Assembly: GCA_025357875.1 (NCBI GenBank)
Contig: JANYLK010000225.1
Coordinates: 38,773-102,772, forward strand
Direction of reading: 5' to 3'
DNA from: Granulicella sp.
GTDB lineage: Bacteria > Acidobacteriota > Terriglobia > Terriglobales > Acidobacteriaceae
Length of the DNA: 64,000 bases
The translations under genes were made by a program, and so were the position numbers. Below the pieces are notes generated by a model that saw nothing but the letters and a program-made list of their open reading frames with translations, had not been told where the DNA came from and searched no databases. Below, one piece after another: positions 55,831 to 64,000 of the stretch (position 1 is the first letter of the stretch; the number at the start of each line of letters is the position of its first letter).

Positions 55831-56847
55831 TTACGCGTGTTCGCAGCGATGCTGGATCACCTGGAGGATGCTTGTTTGCAGATTCTGCATGATAGCGTCG
55901 GTCCAGAGGCCTGCATACGCGTTGAAATCGGTGGAGAGGCGCTGGTGGCTGGTGAGGTGGAGTAGGGTGTCACCGCTTGGTAGGGTTTCAAGTCGATATT
56001 CACCGTCGAGGACATCGAAGTAGCGGCCTCCGATGGTGACGTGCTCGTCCAGGGTGGCGGTTGGGATGTGGGCAGAGTCGGCGCGGATGCCGAAGGCGAG
56101 GCGATGCTCGGGCTTCCAGGCGGTGACGGTTTCGACGAACATGAGGCCGCGTTCGAAACTGGCGTGGCGGATGCCGCCAACTCCTTCGTACGACAGGGTG
56201 GCTTCGATCGGGCGCGGGAAGCCGATGCGCTGCGGCCAGGTAGAGGTGAGTTCAGACGGGGAGATAGCCGGGACGCGCTCGATGTTCTGCCAGACGATCG
56301 CAGCAGGAGCATGGATAAGAATCTCGCTGGCAACGGTGCGGGTGGAGGGCGGTGCGATGAGGTGGGCCTCGGCGGGCGCGAGTAGGAAGGGAAGCGCGGC
56401 GATGCAGGTGAGTGTCCGGCTGGAGGGTTTGCGGAGGCGACCCCAGAGGCCGGCGATTACGCCTCCAATGCTGGCACAGACTAGTGCTACGGGCGCGGCC
56501 ATGAGAACGCAGATGGCTCCTTCGAGCAGGAGGACACACATGGCCGCGAGCATGAGGCCGACCGAGATCCACGGCAAAAATATCCACTTCCATACGCTGA
56601 CGGGTCCAATTGCTTCGGCGCGGCGAATGGTGAGAATGCCGATGACGATCGGGCCGAGGAAGAGGAAAGCAATCGTCATGACCATGGCGGAGTTGGAACC
56701 GCCCCAGGCGAAGTGAGCTTCAAGACGAAAGAAGATACCGTAGACCGCGCCCAGGACAATGCCTTCGAGCATGGTGCGCTTGCTGTCCCACTGAGTGCGG
56801 GTGTCGATGGGAAGCGGCGGTGGAGGGGCTGGCGGCGAGCCGGGCAT
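55831..56847 (-). CDS. Membrane protein with C-terminal SRPBCC/START-like domain
   Basis: 338-residue protein. Four or five membrane helices at about 28-170 include GIVLGAVYGIFFRLE, MVMTIAFLFLGPIVIGIL, WIFLPWISVGLMLAAM and LMAAPVALVCASIGGVIAGL. The C-terminal part (about 185-335) is a polyketide-cyclase/START-like fold: ASEILIHAPAAIVWQNIERVPAI, GFPRPIEATLSYEGVGG, GEYRLETLPSGDTLLHLTSHQRLST. A hydrophobic ligand pocket is likely. It lies between ilvN and ilvC; a metabolic link is unproven. Confidence 0.7.
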   Translation of the reverse strand: MPGSPPAPPPPLPIDTRTQWDSKRTMLEGIVLGAVYGIFFRLEAHFAWGGSNSAMVMTIAFLFLGPIVIGILTIRRAEAIGPVSVWKWIFLPWISVGLMLAAMCVLLLEGAICVLMAAPVALVCASIGGVIAGLWGRLRKPSSRTLTCIAALPFLLAPAEAHLIAPPSTRTVASEILIHAPAAIVWQNIERVPAISPSELTSTWPQRIGFPRPIEATLSYEGVGGIRHASFERGLMFVETVTAWKPEHRLAFGIRADSAHIPTATLDEHVTIGGRYFDVLDGEYRLETLPSGDTLLHLTSHQRLSTDFNAYAGLWTDAIMQNLQTSILQVIQHRCEHA

Positions 56848-56849
56848 GG

Positions 56850-57476
56850 CTACTCTTCTTCGTGGACGTCGGGAAATTCGTTGGGGATGATTTCGTCGGT
56901 GGAGAAATCTGGTGGGGTGAAGTTGGTAGGCCCATTTCCGTTGGGCGTGCCAAGGGCTTTGAGGACGCGGCTGGTGTGCTTGCCGCGACGCATCGCCATG
57001 CGGCCGGTGCGGGAGACTTCGAGGATGGTGTAGTTCGACTCGCGGAGTACCTGAATCAGGCCCTCAATTTTGCTGGAAGACCCGGTCATTTCGAGCATGA
57101 TGGATTCGGGCGCTAGATCGACCACACGGGCGCGAAATACCTGCGCGAGCTCGAAGATCTGGGAGCGGGAGTGGAGGCCGTTGGGCTCGCTGGGGCCGGC
57201 GGCGACCTTGATGAGGCATAGTTCGCGGATGACGCCTTCGCTGCGGCCTACCTCGTCCACGTCGACGGTGATCTCGAGCTTGTAGAGGGAAGCTCGGATG
57301 CGGTGGGCGGCGGTGTCGGGCGCCTCGCAGACGATGGTCATGCGCGAGGTATCGGCGCGCTCGGATTCGCCCACCGTGAGCGAGACGATGTTGATGTTGA
57401 GGCGGCGGAAGAGTGAGGCGACTCGGGTGAGGACGCCAGGTTTGTCTTGAACTAACGCTACGAAGGTGTGGAGCAT
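56850..57476 (-). CDS. ilvN: Acetolactate synthase small (regulatory) subunit
   Basis: 208-residue regulatory subunit with an N-terminal ACT domain (LHTFVALVQDKPGVLTRVASLFRRLNINIVSL-type start), then the linker and a second ACT-like part (RARVVDLAPESIMLEMTGSS). The extra 45 residues at the C-terminus are unusual (TSRVLKALGTPN and an acidic tail). It binds valine and activates IlvB. ilvB lies 3.2 kb upstream with three other genes between. Confidence 0.93.
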   Translation of the reverse strand: MLHTFVALVQDKPGVLTRVASLFRRLNINIVSLTVGESERADTSRMTIVCEAPDTAAHRIRASLYKLEITVDVDEVGRSEGVIRELCLIKVAAGPSEPNGLHSRSQIFELAQVFRARVVDLAPESIMLEMTGSSSKIEGLIQVLRESNYTILEVSRTGRMAMRRGKHTSRVLKALGTPNGNGPTNFTPPDFSTDEIIPNEFPDVHEEE

Positions 57477-57488
57477 GTCTTTAGCTCT

Positions 57489-57514
57489 TAGCTGCTAGCT
57501 TTTAGCTGCTAGCT
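57489..57514. repeat. Two direct copies of TAGCTGCTAGCT
   Basis: Two 12-bp copies start 14 bases apart in the 54-base gap between the GNAT and ilvN genes. Their significance is unknown. Confidence 0.45.
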
Positions 57515-57530
57515 GGGTTGATGAAGCAGT

Positions 57531-58088
57531 TTAGGTTGCGTTCCTCAGCTGGTAAAGCGTGTGGCGAAGGTTTGGGTGATCGGCGGGAACGCGCGGGCGG
57601 TCGAAGTCGAGATCGGGGCGGTGGGTCATGCCAAGTTTTTCCATAACGTGGCGCGAGGGCTGGTTTCCGAGGGCGGTGACGGCTACGACTTCGCGGAGGC
57701 CGAGTTGGTTAAAGCAGAAGGCGACGGTGGCGTGTGCTCCTTCGGTAGCTAGTCCCTGGCCATGGAGTGCGCGGGGGAGGCGCCATCCGATTTCGACCGC
57801 GGGCTGCGGGAGGTTAGGAACCGCGTCACGCATGGTCTGGGCACCGATGATGCCGGCGAATGTGCGGGTGTCGCGGAGTTCGGCGACGAAGAAGCCGAAG
57901 CCGTCACGGTCGTAGGCGGCCTGGAAACGGGCAAGTGCAGCATCGCTCTCCTTGCGAGTCATGGTCGAGGCGAAGAAGCTCATAACCTCAGGATCGGTGT
58001 TCATCGCGGCGAAAGGCGCACGATCCGACTCGCGCCAGGGGCGGAGAATCATGCGTTCGGTCTCGAGTTGGAAAGGTTGCAGCAGCAT
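57531..58088 (-). CDS. GNAT-family N-acetyltransferase (RimJ/RimL type)
   Basis: 185-residue acetyltransferase. RimJ/RimL-like blocks: LETERMILRPWRESDRAPFAAMN, EIGWRLPRALHGQGLATEGAHA with the acetyl-CoA-binding loop, and ALGNQPSRHVMEKLGM, near the C-terminus. It probably acetylates a ribosomal-protein terminus, antibiotic or small amine. It is 13 bases downstream of the GH13 gene. Confidence 0.88.
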   Translation of the reverse strand: MLLQPFQLETERMILRPWRESDRAPFAAMNTDPEVMSFFASTMTRKESDAALARFQAAYDRDGFGFFVAELRDTRTFAGIIGAQTMRDAVPNLPQPAVEIGWRLPRALHGQGLATEGAHATVAFCFNQLGLREVVAVTALGNQPSRHVMEKLGMTHRPDLDFDRPRVPADHPNLRHTLYQLRNAT

Positions 58089-58101
58089 ATGAGGTTCGGC
58101 G

Positions 58102-59949
58102 CTACTGCACTTCGGCTACTAGCGAAGCGTAGGGCGGCAGGGTGAAGGTGCTTAGCGTGGTGATGGAGGTTAGGTCGGCTGCGTCGGCGAGGAGGGCTTT
58201 GGCGGTGGTGGAGGTGATGCCCGCGGGTGTGAGGTCGAGGTGTACCGTCTGCGTTTCGGCGGTGAAGTTTAGGGCTACGACGATGGGGTGGAATTTCGAG
58301 CCGGCGGGTACGGTGCGCGCGTAGCTAAGGACGCTGGCGTTGGTGGTATCGAGCATGACGATGCCTCCATCATGCACGGCTGGGTTGCCGCGGCGGAGAT
58401 CGATGAGGGTGCGCGTCCAGTTGAGTAGCGAGTTGGGGCCGGCGGTTTCGGTAGCGACGTTGACCGTAGGGAAGTCGTTGCCGATGGGGAGCCACGTGTG
58501 GGCGTTAGTGCTGAATCCGGCGGCGGGCGGCGCAGGCGTCCACTGCATGGGCGTGCGCTCGCCGTCACGACCTTTTTCGCGTGGCCAGCCGGTGAGGCCG
58601 ATGGGGTCGCGGACGTCTTCGCGGCGAGTGGGCGTGTGCGTGCTCATGCCGATCTCTGCGCCGTAGTACGTGAGGGCGGTGGAGCGGGAGGTGTAGAGGA
58701 TGGTCGCGATGATGCGCGCGATTTGTGGATTGTGGGCGCCGCCGTCGCCGAAGCGATCCCAACTGCGTGTGTTGTCGTGATTGTCGAAGACGAGCAGAGG
58801 CCAGTGGGAGTCAAGCTCGGTCTGCATCTCGGTGAGGGTCTGGCGGAAGTGAGTGAGGTTGAGCGCTACGTTCGATCCGCTGGCGCCACCTTCGCTGTGG
58901 AAGCCGACCATCATGTCCATGGGGAGTTGAAGTTCGGGTTGCGCGGGCGTGCCATACCAGGGGCGGATCGCGGCGGTGTCGGGGAGATACGTCTCACCGA
59001 TGAGGACGCGGTCGCCGGGATACTTTGACACCATGGTGGACAGGCGGCGCATGACTTCGTGAACCTCGGGCAGCATGTTGGTGTAGGTGTCGGAAACGTT
59101 GGGGTCGCCCTGGGCATTGGTGCCGGGCGCGTAGACGGGCTCGTCGCGGAGGGCGGCGTCTTCTAAAAGATCGGTGATGGCGTCGAGGCGGAAGCCGGCC
59201 ACTCCGCGGTCGAGCCAGAAGCGCATGGAGGAGAACATGGCCTGCTCTACGGCGGGATTGCGCCAGTTGAGGTCGGGCTGCTGCTTGTAGAAATTGTGAT
59301 AGTAAAACTGGCCGCGCGTGGGGACCCACTCCCATGCAGAGCCGCCGAAGAGGGCGATCCAATTGTTGGGCGGCACGACCAGGCCGTGCGGGCCTTGGTG
59401 TGCGTTGACGGCGTTGGCGGGTGCGGGCTTGCCGTCCGACCAGACGAACCAGTCGGCGCGCGGGTTGGTGCGGGAGGCGGCGGACTCGACGAACCAGGGA
59501 TGCTTGTCGGAGGTGTGGTTGAGCACCATGTCCAGCACGATGCGGATGTTGTGCGCCTTGGCGGCGGCGAGCAGGCGGTCGAAATCGGCTAGGGTGCCGT
59601 ATTGGGAATCAATGGCGGTGTAATTGGAGATGTCGTAGCCGAAGTCGATCTGCGGCGACGGGTACATGGGAGCGATCCAGATGGCGTCTACACCGAGGGC
59701 ATGCAGATACTCGAGTCGCTGGGTGATGCCGTTGAGATCGCCTACGCCATCGCCGTTCGAGTCCTGAAAACTGCGCGGATAGATCTCGTAGATGACCGCA
59801 TGCTTCCACCAGGTTTGGTCGGAGGTGGGCGTTGCGGCGGCGCGGATTTCGGCCACGGTGGGGGGCGTGTAAGTGGACGCGGTTTGGGCGAAGCCTGCTG
59901 GAGTTAAAAGTGTGAGGAGAAGCAGCGGGATTTGGGTTCGTTTGCGCAT
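58102..59949 (-). CDS. GH13 alpha-glucosidase (oligo-1,6-glucosidase/trehalose-synthase-like), exported
   Basis: 615-residue enzyme. ATG 59949 (MRKRTQIPLLLLTLLTPAG) gives a signal peptide; the 116-residue upstream frame overlaps the lipoprotein gene and is rejected. The N-terminal barrel opens WWKHAVIYEIYPRSFQDSNG. Catalytic residues are intact: nucleophile Asp256 (GFRLDAIT), acid/base Glu319 (VLIGETYLPD), and Asp392 (FDNHDNTR). It ends in a beta-sandwich (TLPPYASLVAEVQ). It is probably alpha-1,4/1,6-glucosidase. Its weakly similar inactive counterpart is at 37174-38445. Confidence 0.9.
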   Translation of the reverse strand: MRKRTQIPLLLLTLLTPAGFAQTASTYTPPTVAEIRAAATPTSDQTWWKHAVIYEIYPRSFQDSNGDGVGDLNGITQRLEYLHALGVDAIWIAPMYPSPQIDFGYDISNYTAIDSQYGTLADFDRLLAAAKAHNIRIVLDMVLNHTSDKHPWFVESAASRTNPRADWFVWSDGKPAPANAVNAHQGPHGLVVPPNNWIALFGGSAWEWVPTRGQFYYHNFYKQQPDLNWRNPAVEQAMFSSMRFWLDRGVAGFRLDAITDLLEDAALRDEPVYAPGTNAQGDPNVSDTYTNMLPEVHEVMRRLSTMVSKYPGDRVLIGETYLPDTAAIRPWYGTPAQPELQLPMDMMVGFHSEGGASGSNVALNLTHFRQTLTEMQTELDSHWPLLVFDNHDNTRSWDRFGDGGAHNPQIARIIATILYTSRSTALTYYGAEIGMSTHTPTRREDVRDPIGLTGWPREKGRDGERTPMQWTPAPPAAGFSTNAHTWLPIGNDFPTVNVATETAGPNSLLNWTRTLIDLRRGNPAVHDGGIVMLDTTNASVLSYARTVPAGSKFHPIVVALNFTAETQTVHLDLTPAGITSTTAKALLADAADLTSITTLSTFTLPPYASLVAEVQ

Positions 59950-59953
59950 AGAT

Positions 59954-60511
59954 TTATCGTGTGGAGGGTCCGGTGTATGGTGCGTCGGGATTCCAGAGGT
60001 CGGTTTGTTGGGCGTTGCTGTTGTGGAGAACACCTTTATCCCACGGAGGCTTCGTAGTGGGTGCGAGGGTGTAATCACCGGCGGCGTGATAGCTGGCACC
60101 GCAGGGTGGGTTGCCGGGAGCGTACTTTTCGGGCGCGCATTTTGTGCCCCGGTAGATGTGGAACCAGACGGTACTGCCGTCGGCGTCCACCTGCTTCTGT
60201 GGGATGTGGAGCTTGTCGAAGGAGTGGGTGCGGGCGGCGTCGCGAAGTTGCCAGACGAGAGCGGAGATTTCGTCGTTACTGGCTTTTTCGGGGACAACGA
60301 GGGTGAAGCTGGAGTTGGCGTGGTGGAAAGTTTTGAATTGCGCGGGGGCCGTGGTGGGGCGCGCTGGGTAATTGGCGGCTGGGGCGGTGTCCGTTACGGC
60401 CGCAGGAGTGGACAAGGGCGCGGACTTGCAGCCGATTAGAAGGAGCGGCAGAAGGAGGAGCGGGATTGAAGGTCGCGATGCACGCGCGCATTTGTAGGGG
60501 GATGGGATCAC
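59954..60511 (-). CDS. Putative lipoprotein
   Basis: 185-residue exported lipoprotein. GTG 60511 is the preferred start (MIPSPYKCARASRPSIPLLLLP), with AGG about eight bases upstream; the frame extends far upstream, inside and opposed to nothing conserved. The lipobox is LLIGC (Cys about 26). The mature part has a short Ala/Thr/Pro spacer, then FKTFHHANSSFTLVVPEKA and a Cys-rich region with GTKCAPEKYAPGNPPCGASYH. No function is recognised. It ends four bases before the GH13 start. Confidence 0.7.
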   Translation of the reverse strand: MIPSPYKCARASRPSIPLLLLPLLLIGCKSAPLSTPAAVTDTAPAANYPARPTTAPAQFKTFHHANSSFTLVVPEKASNDEISALVWQLRDAARTHSFDKLHIPQKQVDADGSTVWFHIYRGTKCAPEKYAPGNPPCGASYHAAGDYTLAPTTKPPWDKGVLHNSNAQQTDLWNPDAPYTGPSTR

Positions 60512-60550
60512 GGTGTTCGCCTGCGGATAGAGGTTTTGGTGCTGCGAAGA

Positions 60551-60640
60551 TTTAGCGCGGGCCTTCAGCCCGCTGTCGTGACCCAGCCCAGGACCTGGGG
60601 CTGCGCCCCAGGCTACGATAGCGAGCGCCTTCAGCGCAAA
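60551..60640. repeat. Cluster of three hairpins, intergenic
   Basis: Three inverted repeats: GCGGGC-CTTCA-GCCCGC (60557-60573), CCTGGGGC-TGC-GCCCCAGG (60594-60612) and GCGC-CTTCA-GCGC (60625-60637). The first and third share the CTTCA loop, so they look like copies of one unit. They lie between the ilvB stop and the lipoprotein start and may attenuate or protect the transcript. Confidence 0.65.
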
Positions 60641-60675
60641 GTTCTCGGGCGATGGATGAGGTGTGCGGCACATAG

Positions 60676-62430
60676 CTATACGTCCTCGGCTGTTTCGAGG
60701 AGTGGATTGGCGGCGGGCCGGCGGACCATTTCGTGCAGGCCGGAGCCGGGGGCGATCATGGGGTAGACGCCGTCTTCTTTTTCTACCTGGAAGTCGATGA
60801 GGAAGGGCTTTCCGCTGGTGCGGGATTGTGTAACCGCGGCGGTTACATCCTTGCGCTTGGAGACGTGGGCGCCGGCGATGCCATGCGCGGCGGCAAGTGC
60901 CACAAAATTGGGCGAGAGGATGGGCGACTCGGCGTAGTTCTTGTCGTAGAAGGCCTCCTGCCACTGGCGAACCATGCCGAGAAAGCCGTTGTTGATGACG
61001 GCGATGTTGATGGCCATCTTCTCCTGTTGGATGGTGGAGAGTTCGGCTGCGGTCATCTGGAAGCCGCCGTCGCCGGCGATGACCCAGACATCTTTTTCGG
61101 GGCATGCGGCCTTCGCTCCGATGGCGGCGGGCAGCGCGAAGCCCATGGTGCCGAGGCCGCCGGAGGTGATCAGGCTGCGCAGCGCGTCGTGCTTGTAGTA
61201 CTGCGCCTCCCACATCTGGTGCTGGCCTACGTCGGTGACGATGATGGTTTGCAGAAGGCGGTTGGCGGCGAGCGCCTCGGCCCATATGTCGTGGATGACG
61301 TGCGCGGCGTAGAGGTGTCCGTTGTCCGGAAGGTTGATGATGTCGCGGACGGAGGCGTTGCCCTTCATCGCATCAACTTCTTTGATCCACGATGCGTCGG
61401 AGTTTTTCGGCATCAATGGAAGCAGCGTGTCGAGGACCTTGCGCAGGTCGCCGATCAAGGCTACGTCTACCTTCACGTTCTTGTTGATTTCGGCGGGGTC
61501 GATCTCGATGTGAATCTTCTTCGCGTTGGGCGCGTACTTGGCGAGGTTGCCGGTGACGCGGTCGTCGAAGCGCATGCCGAACGCGAGCAGGAGGTCGGAC
61601 TGCTGGATGGCGTTGTTGACCCAGGCCTCGCCGTGCATACCCATCATGCCGAGCGAGAGGGGGTGGTATGTGGGGAAGGCTCCGAGACCGAGCAGGGTGC
61701 TGGCGACGGGAATCTGGCGGCGTTCGGCGAAGTCGATGACCTGCGCGCGCGCGCCGGACTCGATGATGCCGTGGCCGGCGAGGATGACGGGGCGCTTGGC
61801 ATTCTTGATCAGTTCGATGGCGTCCTGCATGGCGCTGGAGTCGGCGCGGAGCATGGGGTGCGGGCGATGCTCGGTGGGTGCGGCGGCAGCGAAGTCGAAC
61901 GGCGCGGTGGCCTGCTGCGCGTCTTTCGTGATGTCGACGAGGACGGGGCCGGGGCGGCCGGTGGTCGCAACCTGGAAGGCCTGGCGCAGCGTGGGAGCGA
62001 TGTCTTCGGCGCGGGTGACGAGGTAGTTGTGCTTGGTGATGGGCAGGGTAATACCAGTAATGTCGATCTCCTGAAACGCATCCGTCCCGAGGACTTTGGA
62101 GGAGACCTGGCCGGTGATGCAGACGATGGGGATCGAGTCGAGCATGGCCGTGGCGATGCCGGTGACGAGGTTTGTCGCGCCGGGGCCGGACGTGGCGATA
62201 CAGACGCCGACCTTGCCCGAGGCTCGGGCGTATCCGTCGGCCATGTGCGCGGCGCCCTGCTCGTGGCGCACGAGGACGTGGTGGATCGGGAACTTGCGGA
62301 GGGCGTCATAGGCAGGCAGGATGGCTCCGCCGGGATAGCCGAAGACGGTGGTGATGCCCTCGCCGACGAGGGTGGCCCAGAGGATTTCTGCTCCGGTTAG
62401 TTGCGGGTTTGTGTTGGTGTTGTCTGCCAT
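60676..62430 (-). CDS. ilvB: Acetolactate synthase large (catalytic) subunit
   Basis: 584-residue ThDP- and FAD-dependent synthase making acetolactate or acetohydroxybutyrate. GYPGGAILPAYDAL and the catalytic Glu in HEQGAAHMADGYARASG open the PYR domain; the FAD region is in the middle; the ThDP motif runs GDGGFQMTAAELSTI to NNGFLGMVRQWQ. The last 25 residues (YPMIAPGSGLHEMV) match the family. A large opposite-strand frame is a GC-rich shadow. It lies 12 bases downstream of the small membrane-protein gene. Confidence 0.96.
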   Translation of the reverse strand: MADNTNTNPQLTGAEILWATLVGEGITTVFGYPGGAILPAYDALRKFPIHHVLVRHEQGAAHMADGYARASGKVGVCIATSGPGATNLVTGIATAMLDSIPIVCITGQVSSKVLGTDAFQEIDITGITLPITKHNYLVTRAEDIAPTLRQAFQVATTGRPGPVLVDITKDAQQATAPFDFAAAAPTEHRPHPMLRADSSAMQDAIELIKNAKRPVILAGHGIIESGARAQVIDFAERRQIPVASTLLGLGAFPTYHPLSLGMMGMHGEAWVNNAIQQSDLLLAFGMRFDDRVTGNLAKYAPNAKKIHIEIDPAEINKNVKVDVALIGDLRKVLDTLLPLMPKNSDASWIKEVDAMKGNASVRDIINLPDNGHLYAAHVIHDIWAEALAANRLLQTIIVTDVGQHQMWEAQYYKHDALRSLITSGGLGTMGFALPAAIGAKAACPEKDVWVIAGDGGFQMTAAELSTIQQEKMAINIAVINNGFLGMVRQWQEAFYDKNYAESPILSPNFVALAAAHGIAGAHVSKRKDVTAAVTQSRTSGKPFLIDFQVEKEDGVYPMIAPGSGLHEMVRRPAANPLLETAEDV

Positions 62431-62442
62431 ATCCTGGTCCTC

Positions 62443-62892
62443 TTAGAAAAAAGGGTGCTTCTTGTGAAATTCAAGCGGGGTTGTGTCAGATTGCAACGTG
62501 AGTGTTAGATATCCGAAGAAATTGTCAAACATGCCGAACGCATAGTGATCGTCTTGCCCAGTTGCGGCTGATGGAGCATCGATAAAACTTCCTTCGAAGA
62601 CAATGTGCGCATCGACATTTCCACCAAGTCTCCAAATGCCGGAGGCATGTTTACGTTCTTCACGCGCCATGACATTTTGTTCATAGGTGTGATCAGAATT
62701 GATTGTGAGCACATTAGAACCGTTTGAGCCTACTGCGATGTATGTTGCTGGTATATCCCCATCGCCAAAGTTGTTCCCCTCGTAATACCAAACGCAAAAA
62801 AGCGCAAAGACTGAAAGGAAAATGATCGAAGGCCGTAGCTGGGCTCGGAGCCATCTCGCCGTGCGAACTCGAATATGATTTGGCCTTTTCAT
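62443..62892 (-). CDS. Small single-helix membrane protein, unknown
   Basis: 149-residue protein with a basic N-terminus and one helix (IIFLSVFALFCVWYYEG) at about 22-39, then an outer domain (NNFGDGDIPATYIAVGSNGS, EERKHASGIWRLGGN, HYAFGMFDNFFGYLTLTL). It is not recognised. Its codon use is more AT-rich than the flanking ilv genes, which hints at late arrival. It lies three bases from ilvD and 12 from ilvB, so it is co-transcribed. Confidence 0.7.
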   Translation of the reverse strand: MKRPNHIRVRTARWLRAQLRPSIIFLSVFALFCVWYYEGNNFGDGDIPATYIAVGSNGSNVLTINSDHTYEQNVMAREERKHASGIWRLGGNVDAHIVFEGSFIDAPSAATGQDDHYAFGMFDNFFGYLTLTLQSDTTPLEFHKKHPFF

Positions 62893-62895
62893 GAG

Positions 62896-64000
62896 CTAGG
62901 TGGTGATGGCTCCTTCGCTGGCGGAGGAGACGGAGTTGGCGTACTTGGCGAAGACGCCGCGTTTGTAGCGGGGTTCGGGCGCGCGCCATGCAGCCAGGCG
63001 AGCGGCGATTTCGGCTTCGGGGACGTTGAGGGTTAGGGTGCGTGCGGGGACGTCAAAGGTGATGGTGTCGCCCTCGTGGACGGCGGCGATGGGTCCTCCG
63101 AGGAAAGCTTCGGGGGCAACGTGACCGGCCATGAGGCCGCGTGTAGCTCCGCTAAAACGGCCGTCGGTTAAGAGGGCTACCGTGTCAGAGAGGGCTGGGA
63201 TGCCTTTGATCGCGGCGGTGACGGCGAGCATCTCGCGCATGCCGGGACCTCCGCGTGGTCCTTCGTAGCGGATGACGCAGACGTCGCCGGGATTGATCTT
63301 GCCGGCTTCGACCGCGGCGTGGCAGAGGTCTTCCGACTCGAAGACGCGGGCTGTTCCGGTGTGGTGAAGGCGCTCGTGTCCGGCGACCTTGATGACGGAG
63401 CCTTCGGGTGCGAGGTTGCCCTTCATGATGACGAGTCCGCCGGTGGCTTTGAGCGCGTTTGCCCATTGGCGGATGACTTGCTGACCCGGAGTTTCGACAG
63501 CGAGTGCGGCTTCTTCGGCGAGCGTTTTACCGGAGACGGTGAGGGCGTCGGCGTGCAGCAGGCCCTTCTCGATCAGGCGCTGTGCGAGAACGCGCGATCC
63601 GCCTGCGGCCTGGTAGTCCGCGGCGACATATTTGCCGCCTGGGGACAGGTCGCAGATGAAGGGCGTGTGCTCGGAGATGCGGTCGAAGTCGGCCATGTCG
63701 AGCGGGATTTCTAACTCGCGGGCGATGGCGATGAGATGAAGTACGGCGTTGGTCGAGCCGCCTGACGCGCAGACTGAGGCGATGGCGTTCTCGAGTGCGT
63801 GGCGAGTGAGGATCTTGCGCGGCGTGAGGCCGGCGCGGGCGAGGTCCATGACCATGCGACCGGCCTGGCGCGAGGCTTCGTGTTTGTGCGCGTCCATCGC
63901 GGGAACGCCGGTGAGCAGCATGGGCGAGATGCCCAGGAACTCGCCGGCCATGGCCATGGTGTTGGCGGTGAACTGACCTCCACAGGCTCCGGGACCGGGA
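62896..64000 (-). CDS. ilvD: Dihydroxy-acid dehydratase (5' end outside window)
   Basis: C-terminal 367 residues of IlvD. The frame runs to the window edge, where PGPGACGGQFTANTMAMAGE holds a cluster-ligand Cys, so the start lies beyond 64000. Other blocks are GGSTNAVLHLIAIARE, RYEGPRGGPGMREM, LLTDGRFSGATRGLMAGHVAPEA and GGPIAAVHEGDTI. It dehydrates dihydroxy acids to 2-keto acids for Ile and Val. It is the first ilv gene visible on the minus strand. Confidence 0.96.
   Translation of the reverse strand, partial: PGPGACGGQFTANTMAMAGEFLGISPMLLTGVPAMDAHKHEASRQAGRMVMDLARAGLTPRKILTRHALENAIASVCASGGSTNAVLHLIAIARELEIPLDMADFDRISEHTPFICDLSPGGKYVAADYQAAGGSRVLAQRLIEKGLLHADALTVSGKTLAEEAALAVETPGQQVIRQWANALKATGGLVIMKGNLAPEGSVIKVAGHERLHHTGTARVFESEDLCHAAVEAGKINPGDVCVIRYEGPRGGPGMREMLAVTAAIKGIPALSDTVALLTDGRFSGATRGLMAGHVAPEAFLGGPIAAVHEGDTITFDVPARTLTLNVPEAEIAARLAAWRAPEPRYKRGVFAKYANSVSSASEGAITT

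Noticed and set aside
60733..62400. 555-residue open frame on the plus strand opposite ilvB
   Set aside because: Its composition (Asp/Gly/Val-rich) is that of an antisense shadow in GC-rich DNA; ilvB is fully conserved on the other strand.

Overview
The window reads as a chromosomal segment of a free-living, flagellated, heterotrophic soil bacterium, most likely of the phylum Acidobacteriota (subdivision 1, Granulicella/Edaphobacter/Terriglobus-like). This is inferred from a TIGR03435-family secreted protein (a family expanded in that phylum), a kinase-TPR gene of the acidobacterial type, a Kelch/Ig secreted protein with a C-terminal block common in that group, a PEP-CTERM protein, several plant-polysaccharide enzymes, and palindromic repeats of a kind I recall from these genomes. 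No 16S rRNA gene is present, so the assignment is not proven. Both window edges cut genes: imuB on the left and ilvD on the right.

Layout. 1-4.4 kb: the end of imuB overlapping dnaE2, the SOS translesion mutasome. 4.5-15.6 kb: a chemotaxis and motor block on the minus strand (cheW-cheA-cheR-cheD-cheB-cheY-cheX, then PAS-GGDEF-motA-motB), with a divergent chemoreceptor gene; three exact sigma-28 (FliA) -10 boxes drive it. 15.7-22.2 kb: a Ni/Co permease, an MFS transporter, and divergent hydantoinase/oxoprolinase genes hyuA-hyuB.

22.2-31.1 kb is a decayed accessory zone. It holds a wrecked GH13 cyclomaltodextrinase-like gene, the possible end of an outer-membrane receptor, a GH31 fragment, one large intact Kelch/Ig secreted protein, a Ser/Thr kinase-TPR pseudogene with one nonsense and two frameshift lesions, and a tyrosine-recombinase remnant beside a tRNA-Leu(UAA) gene. 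The last two features suggest an old island insertion at the tRNA.

31.2-48.3 kb: soluble lytic transglycosylase, ECF sigma and anti-sigma pair, a methyltransferase-like membrane protein, GH39 enzyme, a secreted GH13-like protein that has lost its catalytic residues, a PP-loop (Dph6-like) ATPase, the TIGR03435 protein, a 47-residue membrane microprotein, pectinesterase, SRP RNA, fabH, a DedA protein, mqnA (with a palindromic repeat inserted in frame), a TlpA-like thioredoxin, a CHRD/PEP-CTERM protein and dprA. 48.5-54.5 kb: topA, small proteins, a cNMP-binding histidine kinase and a DUF4174 protein.

54.7-64 kb: a minus-strand branched-chain amino acid region, ilvD-orf-ilvB-lipoprotein-GH13 alpha-glucosidase-GNAT-ilvN-SRPBCC-ilvC. 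The pathway genes are all present but interleaved with unrelated genes. I see no CRISPR array, no intact insertion sequence, and no clear novel multi-gene system. The most unusual signals are the repeat hairpin inside mqnA with compensated sister copies, the active-site-less GH13 paralogue, and the degenerate GGDEF protein translationally coupled to motAB.
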